A DNA stretch of 64,000 bases from Astropecten irregularis (taxonomy: Eukaryota; Echinodermata; Asteroidea; Paxillosida; Astropectinidae), in contig OZ020248.1 of the NCBI GenBank assembly GCA_963971285.1, positions 992,001 to 1,056,000 of the forward strand. Reading direction: 5' to 3'. Each line of letters starts with the position of its first letter. Position 1 is the stretch's first letter. The position numbers and the translations under genes were made by a program. The notes below the pieces were generated by a model. That model was not told the DNA's origin. It saw nothing but the letters and a program-made list of their open reading frames with translations, and ran no database searches. Below are positions 62,901-64,000 of the stretch, piece after piece.

Positions 62901-63177
62901 TGATCATCAAGGAAGAGTTTTCATGCTTATGAGTTAATTTTGTGCTTAAGCAGCTCTATGAAATTGGCCCCTGTTGTGAATGTATGTTACTTGCCTGTCT
63001 ACATAGTCATCCAGTCCAATTCTTGAGTCACTGTGTGGGACGGACACGCTCCTAATACGCTGAGCTACGTTACGATTATGGTCATTATCATCATCATCAT
63101 CATCGCTGATGTCCGAGTTCATGGTCGGGTAAATTGGACTGACCGGGGCAATGACTGTATCATCATAAACAGTGTCC
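38245..63177 (-). CDS. MYO15: Unconventional myosin XV, C-terminal tail (27 exons, 5' part outside window)
   Basis: Exons high to low: 63177-62995, 62460-62279, 61482-61378, 60748-60590, 59802-59633, 59326-58178, 55146-55012, 54176-54041, 53553-53441, 52701-52586, 51848-51755, 50641-50476, 49616-49522, 49004-48945, 48427-48309, 48052-47967, 47605-47462, 46402-46308, 45588-45506, 44941-44716, 43988-43814, 42718-42558, 42018-41885, 41579-41396, 40585-40502, 40152-40018, 38961-38245. All phases agree; the sum is 1,734 residues plus stop. Order in the visible part: Q/M/P-rich region (~1-650), FERM-like F2/F3 half without F1 (~655-865), SH3 (~875-930), MyTH4 (~978-1205), FERM (~1206-1515), disordered extension (~1516-1734). 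The incomplete FERM before SH3, with RVRWHLHIRKE and AHQIKSTVEAYI, separates myosin XV from myosin VIIa. In vertebrates the protein delivers whirlin/Eps8 to stereocilia tips. Motor and IQ exons lie beyond the window. Confidence 0.9.
38900..43988 (-). CDS. MYO15: Myosin XV C-terminal FERM domain exons
   Basis: F1 is 43988-43814 (AGRMTRRQNVHLPGN, VSASTVVLDILEEVCSEM, IEEFNLFGLV). F2 is 42718-42558, 42018-41885 and 41579-41396 (LMDAMTHFNNQG, KVLWYQPM, VIYNQVLPDYQSGHL, KIVTLAILQHRA, WPLFGSTFFDIA). F3 is 40585-40502, 40152-40018 and the start of the last exon (GGCLLAINKAGIFFLHPQSH, YVDLKCGNLMVQRVTRLQT, STEIISLIGQHIQSQ). The order and motifs match vertebrate myosin XV, including the IYNQVLPDY block split by an exon junction. 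Confidence 0.9.
39085..39365 (-). repeat. LINE-like 3' fragment, copy 1
   Basis: Shares CGCATCTACCTTCGAGCGGT, ACTCCTTC, CATCCCCATCTC and GACGCAACCAC with 48593-48860. On the minus strand the second copy reads RTHQVGHPHDKWLRQMDHYF and ATWGMAIRIQKEYRSKVD, reminiscent of the end of a reverse-transcriptase ORF, but the resemblance is weak. In a myosin XV intron. Confidence 0.45.
39684..39842. repeat. Fold-back element related in its ends to 5938-6097
   Basis: AATAGGGCTCCGCGCT at the left, AGCGCGGAGCCCTATT at the right; an inner pair CAGATGTTC/GAACATCTG. Interior unlike the other two copies, terminal plan the same. Confidence 0.8.
40781..41014. repeat. Fold-back element in a myosin intron
   Basis: GGGCCTTTACGAAATGAGGC at the left is mirrored by TCAAGCGAGGTTTCGTAGAGGCCC; inner pair GCTACTGCCATTTTGTG/CACAAATGGCGGTAGC. 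About 234 bp, non-coding. Confidence 0.75.
42119..42388 (+). mobile_element. tRNA-derived SINE (family S2)
   Basis: GTCAGGTTGGCTAAGCGGTT contains a perfect box A (TGGCTAAGCGG); a box-B-like GGGTCCAAGTCC follows 40 bases later. The body contains GATTGGGTTTTCAGTCCC and the tail GGTGTCATTACCAGAAAT. An inverted copy lies at 7671-7903. Confidence 0.75.
42845..43354. repeat. ~58-bp minisatellite (AGGAGGGCCTGATGTTTCAATC)n, part 1
   Basis: About eight units containing TTAGGAGGGCCTGATGTTTC, then AGCAGGATCTTTCTCAAAGATGC. Single, non-tandem copies of the same sequence occur at ~27075, ~30975, ~32255, ~35415, ~39575, ~49755 and ~62630, within a longer dispersed element. Confidence 0.85.
43355..43681. 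mobile_element. Non-autonomous hAT-like element with 8-bp target duplication
   Basis: CAGGCGCGGTTCTA at the left and TAGAACCGCGCCTG at the right are perfect 14-bp TIRs. GCCTGACA is duplicated exactly on both sides (43347-43354, 43682-43689), which is the hAT signature. The 327-bp interior has T/G and C tracts and no transposase. It interrupts the minisatellite. Confidence 0.9.
43682..43757. repeat. ~58-bp minisatellite, part 2 after the hAT-like insertion
   Basis: GCCTGACATTGTGATCCCAG and TTAGAGTTAGCAGCGCCTGA continue the array broken by the 43355-43681 element. Confidence 0.75.
44716..48427 (-). CDS. MYO15: Myosin XV MyTH4 domain exons
   Basis: Six exons (48427-48309, 48052-47967, 47605-47462, 46402-46308, 45588-45506, 44941-44716). 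KYSMVDFAFKYFRDN opens the domain. NSPIQVSLLQYPSAAINKLA, LECFLALMQIMGDYP, HREICDEIYCQVIKQTTRN and NGWRFFALLTAIFQCSPILK follow, ending with NLRKTFRFGGRRLMPGLEEV. All are family hallmarks. MyTH4-FERM cassettes bind microtubules or cargo. The exon at 48309 uses a GTCAGT donor; the phase-2 join gives Lys-Tyr and is unambiguous. Confidence 0.9.
45366..45495 (+). mobile_element. SINE S1 in a myosin intron
   Basis: ACTGGATAGTTCAGTTGGTA, box B GGTTCGAATCTC, and the TAATTTTCTTTGTTCAAC tail; leader TTGACAATTTGGGATGC. It ends just before exon 45506-45588, on the opposite strand to the gene. Confidence 0.8.
46066..46304. repeat. Fold-back element abutting a splice donor
   Basis: TATACACCGACGACACCCGC, GCAGTGTCCCC and CTTTTGTCCGGCA at the left are mirrored by TGCCGGACAAAAG, GGGGACACTGCAG and CGGTGTATA at the right. 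The central palindrome is GCAGGGTGTA/TACACCCTGC. The right end lies within a few bases of the GTAGGT donor (46307) of the myosin exon 46402-46308. Confidence 0.8.
46677..47290. mobile_element. M2 element carrying a nested TIR element
   Basis: GGGGCCAATTTCATGGAGCT at the left and CGTGAAATTGGCC at the right, with the M2 core CGAACAACAGCAAAAAAACA. Broken after GCTGCTA by the 46701-47078 element. Confidence 0.75.
46701..47078. mobile_element. Nested TIR element (family M3), TA target duplication
   Basis: AAGGGATTGCATACGTTTGG and CCAAACGTATGCAATGCCTT are perfect inverted ends of at least 20 bases. TA lies on both sides, and removing the element restores the M2 sequence GCTGCTAAGCA. Non-coding. 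Confidence 0.9.
47808..47912. repeat. Right-end fragment of a TIR element
   Basis: TATATTTCTACTAGCACCAT through CTGTACTGTACCTTTAA. The same block occurs at 21893-22010. No left end found. Confidence 0.5.
48593..48860 (-). repeat. LINE-like 3' fragment, copy 2
   Basis: Minus-strand frame with GRTHQVGHPHDKWLRQMDHY and RIQKEYRSKVDATT, weakly like the tail of a retrotransposon ORF2. About 80% similar by eye to 39085-39365. Also intronic in myosin XV. Confidence 0.45.
49083..49215 (+). mobile_element. SINE S1, diverged copy
   Basis: AGCTTGGTAGCTCAGTTTATAG, then GTCAAATCCCGCTCCAGTCA and the TTTTTGTTTATTCAACG tail. Confidence 0.65.
49522..49616 (-). CDS. MYO15: Myosin XV SH3 second half
   Basis: Exon coding DWLFGMLDGRTGFFPKDTVI, the RT-loop-distal half with the Trp and the GxFPxxxV ending typical of SH3 folds. 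It completes the SH3 begun by FNKGDIIKL in the previous exon. Acceptor TTTGGTTAG, donor GTGAGT. Confidence 0.85.
50476..55146 (-). CDS. MYO15: Myosin XV FERM-like F2/F3 half and start of SH3
   Basis: Six exons (55146-55012, 54176-54041, 53553-53441, 52701-52586, 51848-51755, 50641-50476). FYTYNRVRWHLHIRKE, then PTSQQLIFLQIVTDTFSKSC and KEVIEMARKFPLYFCRFYPV make the F2-like lobe. IEILGISENGISLI, HFSDIKQIEVSTSGTIRFTL and AHQIKSTVEAYIIDLERDSQ make the F3/PH-like lobe. The last exon enters the SH3 (STLLSFNKGDIIKL). A FERM F1 lobe is absent N-terminal to this, as in vertebrate myosin XV. Confidence 0.85.
50680..51120. repeat. 14/28-bp tandem array (ATCAACTAGTATCG / ATCAACTAGTTTCA)
   Basis: About 30 units of 14 bases, with ATCAACTAGTATCG and ATCAACTAGTTTCA often alternating as a 28-base dimer. 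Every unit carries the palindrome ACTAGT, and many junctions form ATCGAT. It lies between myosin exons 50641 and 51755. Confidence 0.9.
52780..52976. mobile_element. hAT-like non-autonomous element (probable)
   Basis: CAGCGGAGTATCTAGGG at the left, CCCTAGGTACAACACCGCTG at the right, flanked by ACTGA on both sides (only five bases match). Internal GGCGCCTAGGGC and GTGGCGCCTGAGGC are also inverted. Non-coding. Confidence 0.6.
53690..53905. repeat. Dispersed repeat shared with 23090-23300
   Basis: See the 23.1-kb copy for shared words; this one contains TTAGGGAGACATCAAAATGC. In a myosin intron. Confidence 0.65.
54297..54490 (+). mobile_element. Possible SINE (third family)
   Basis: GGTTTCTCACCAATGTGGCT, box-B-like GGGTTCGATTGCGACTTGGG, then a unique body and AAGCGCTCTGTGATCATATAG before a (TAA)n tail. 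Only one copy is in the window, so the family is inferred from the tRNA-like box and tail. Confidence 0.5.
55278..55645. mobile_element. M2 element interrupted by an inverted SINE fragment
   Basis: GGCCAATTTCATAAAACTTT at the left, CAGCTTTATGAAATTGGCCC at the right, core CAGCCAAAGAACAATCACAA. The insertion at 55464-55574 is flanked by a 13-bp duplication of CTGTTTTTATTAA (55451-55463 and 55575-55587). Confidence 0.8.
55507..55575. repeat. Perfect 32-bp inverted repeat made of SINE S1 tail
   Basis: Arms 55507-55538 and 55544-55575 are exact reverse complements (GTCATTGAAAAGTGAAC.. and ..GTTCACTTTTCAATGAC) around GGAGC. Both arms are the S1 tail, one inverted. Confidence 0.95.
55793..56151. 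mobile_element. MITE-like TIR element, family M1, well preserved
   Basis: GGTAGTATCATACTTTGGT at the left and ACCAAAGTATGATACTACC at the right are perfect 19-bp TIRs within longer ends. 359 bp, non-coding; the best reference copy for the family in this window. Confidence 0.85.
57515..57945. repeat. 77-bp tandem repeat in a myosin intron
   Basis: TTATATTTGGCATAAGGGAG starts units at 57587, 57664, 57741, 57818 and 57895 (period 77 for the last four), each also holding TTTTCCCACACTGTCTGTG and TTCTGGGCGTAAGCCATTTC. About 5.5 copies. Flanking units are diverged. Confidence 0.9.
58178..63177 (-). CDS. MYO15: Myosin XV low-complexity linker exons
   Basis: Six exons (63177-62995, 62460-62279, 61482-61378, 60748-60590, 59802-59633, 59326-58178). 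Features in order: an acidic run of six Asp; GLDDYVDRLFNPVLEMNRAS, the conserved myosin XV motif; a proline run (PTPTPPPPPPPVPV); a Met/Pro/Gly/Ala-rich exon with PAM/PVM-type triplets; a Gln run with CAG/CAA codons; and a 1,149-base exon with Gln, two more proline runs, basic patches (KPKRFGPRPLP) and GRVVWPPRKEE. The first intron has a GC donor (GACAG then GCAAGT at 62994) because only that reading restores the Arg codon before LFNPVL. Likely unstructured; proline runs could bind SH3/WW/profilin. Confidence 0.85.
61586..61722. mobile_element. Short hAT-like TIR element
   Basis: CAGGGGTGTGATT at the left and AATCACACCCCTG at the right, inner CTTTTCAG/CTGAAAAA. CTATATAG and CTATTTAT flank the ends (6 of 8 match). 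137 bp. Confidence 0.7.
61744..61986. mobile_element. MITE-like TIR element, family M2, well preserved
   Basis: AGGGGCCAATTTCATGGAGC and GTGAAATTGGCCCCT ends; core AACAGCCAAAGAACAATCAC. About 243 bp. Confidence 0.8.
62717..62972. mobile_element. MITE-like TIR element, family M2, older copy
   Basis: TACCAATTTCAGAGAGCTGC at the left and GCAGCTCTATGAAATTGGCC at the right, diverged interior. It ends 22 bases before the myosin exon 62995-63177, on its 3' side. Confidence 0.75.
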
Positions 63178-63249
63178 CTGCCGGTATTTTGATTTAAAAA
63201 GAAGTTATAAACTGCTGCAAACTGAACATCAACCCAGAAAATGACCTGA

Positions 63250-63900
63250 AATAATTACCGTATGTCAAAATGCTCAGTGTTGAGAGGGCCTGATGTTTTG
63301 ATACAGGATCTTTCTCAGAGGCTAAATGGTCATGCAGAGTTATGAAGGAAATGGTCAGAGTTATGAAGCCTGATATTTCAATCCTAGCAGGATCTTTCTC
63401 ATAGGCTATAAATGGTCGAAGTTAGGAGGGACTGATTTTTGGATCCTAGCAGGATCTTTCTCATAGGTTATAAATGGACAGAGTTAGGAGGGTCTAATGT
63501 TTCGATCACAGCAGGATCTTTCTCAAAGGCTAAATGTTCAAAGTTAGGAGGGCTTGCCGTTTCAATCTCAGCAGGATCTTTCTCATAGGCTATAAAATGG
63601 TCAGAGTTAGGAGGGTCTGATGTTTTGATCCCAGCAGGATCTTTCTCATAGGCTACAAAATGGACAGAGTTAGGAGGGTCTGATGTTTTGATCCCAGCAG
63701 GATCTTTCTCATAGGCTATAAAATGGACAGAGTTAGGAGGGCCTTATGTTTCGAACCTGGAGTATCTTTCTTATGGGCTACAAATGGACAGAGTTAGGAG
63801 GTCCTGATGTTTCGATCCTAGCAGGATCTTTGTCAGGCAATTAAAATGGTCAGAGTTAGGATGGCCTGATGTTTCGATCCCAGCAGGATTTTTTCTCAAA
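63250..63900. repeat. ~60-bp minisatellite, same family as 42.8-43.7 kb
   Basis: About ten units with GAGTTAGGAGGGTCTGATGT, then GCAGGATCTTTCTCATAGGC and CTATAAATGGACA. Units are 58-64 bases and variable. It lies in the intron upstream of the first visible myosin exon. Confidence 0.85.
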
Positions 63901-64000
63901 TACTGAATGACACAATGGTGGAAACATACAAGCTTCAGAAGCTTGAACCAAGGGGGACAGAGTGTCCAGGACAAATAGGTGACGGCAACACAGAGAAGAT

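Noticed and set aside
1-64000. CRISPR arrays, operons, prokaryotic promoters or ribosome binding sites
   Set aside because: Spliced genes, SINEs and metazoan domains show nuclear animal DNA; the tandem arrays have no spacer structure.

Overview
The window is animal nuclear DNA. Genes are split by GT-AG introns, conserved domains are metazoan, and the spacers are AT-rich and packed with tRNA-derived SINEs, short terminal-inverted-repeat (TIR) elements, fold-back hairpins, long G/C homopolymers and frequent TAGGCCTA words. Gene content (a polycystin-like PKD protein, a myosin XV tail) and repeat style suggest a marine deuterostome, most likely an echinoderm. I cannot settle sea urchin versus sea star from sequence alone.

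Layout. (1) 1-5086, minus strand: two exons of a large extracellular protein, a LamG/pentraxin-like exon and then one giant exon running off the window with a WSC domain and about ten PKD-type repeats; polycystin-1-like. (2) 5.1-10.8 kb: no gene recognised; SINEs, TIR elements and two nearly identical fold-back elements. (3) 10,911-16,695, plus strand: a complete five-coding-exon gene for a 206-residue single-pass receptor with one cysteine-rich domain whose spacing matches Fn14 (TNFRSF12A). (4) 17.0-19.2 kb: a 21-bp satellite with a 319-bp higher-order period. (5) 19.2-25.7 kb: repeats only. (6) 25,716-32,988, plus strand: a diverged paralogue of gene 3, reconstructed as six phase-1 exons (143 residues). 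It keeps the cytoplasmic tail, has lost the cysteine-rich and stalk exons, and carries two tandemly duplicated transmembrane exons. (7) 33-38.2 kb: SINEs, a degenerate tandem array and an AT-rich stretch that may include the 3' UTR of the next gene. (8) 38,245-63,177, minus strand: the last 27 exons (1,734 residues) of an unconventional myosin XV tail: low-complexity Q/M/P-rich region, FERM-like half, SH3, MyTH4, FERM and a long C-terminal extension.

The exon chains of genes 3, 6 and 8 were joined by hand. Splice phases agree at every junction, which is the main support for them. The most unusual signal is the Fn14-like pair. In gene 6 the introns flanking the duplicated transmembrane exons are almost identical while the exons differ strongly, and between the two genes the ectodomain is replaced while the tail is conserved. 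That pattern fits a fast-evolving receptor family. No virus-like element was recognised.
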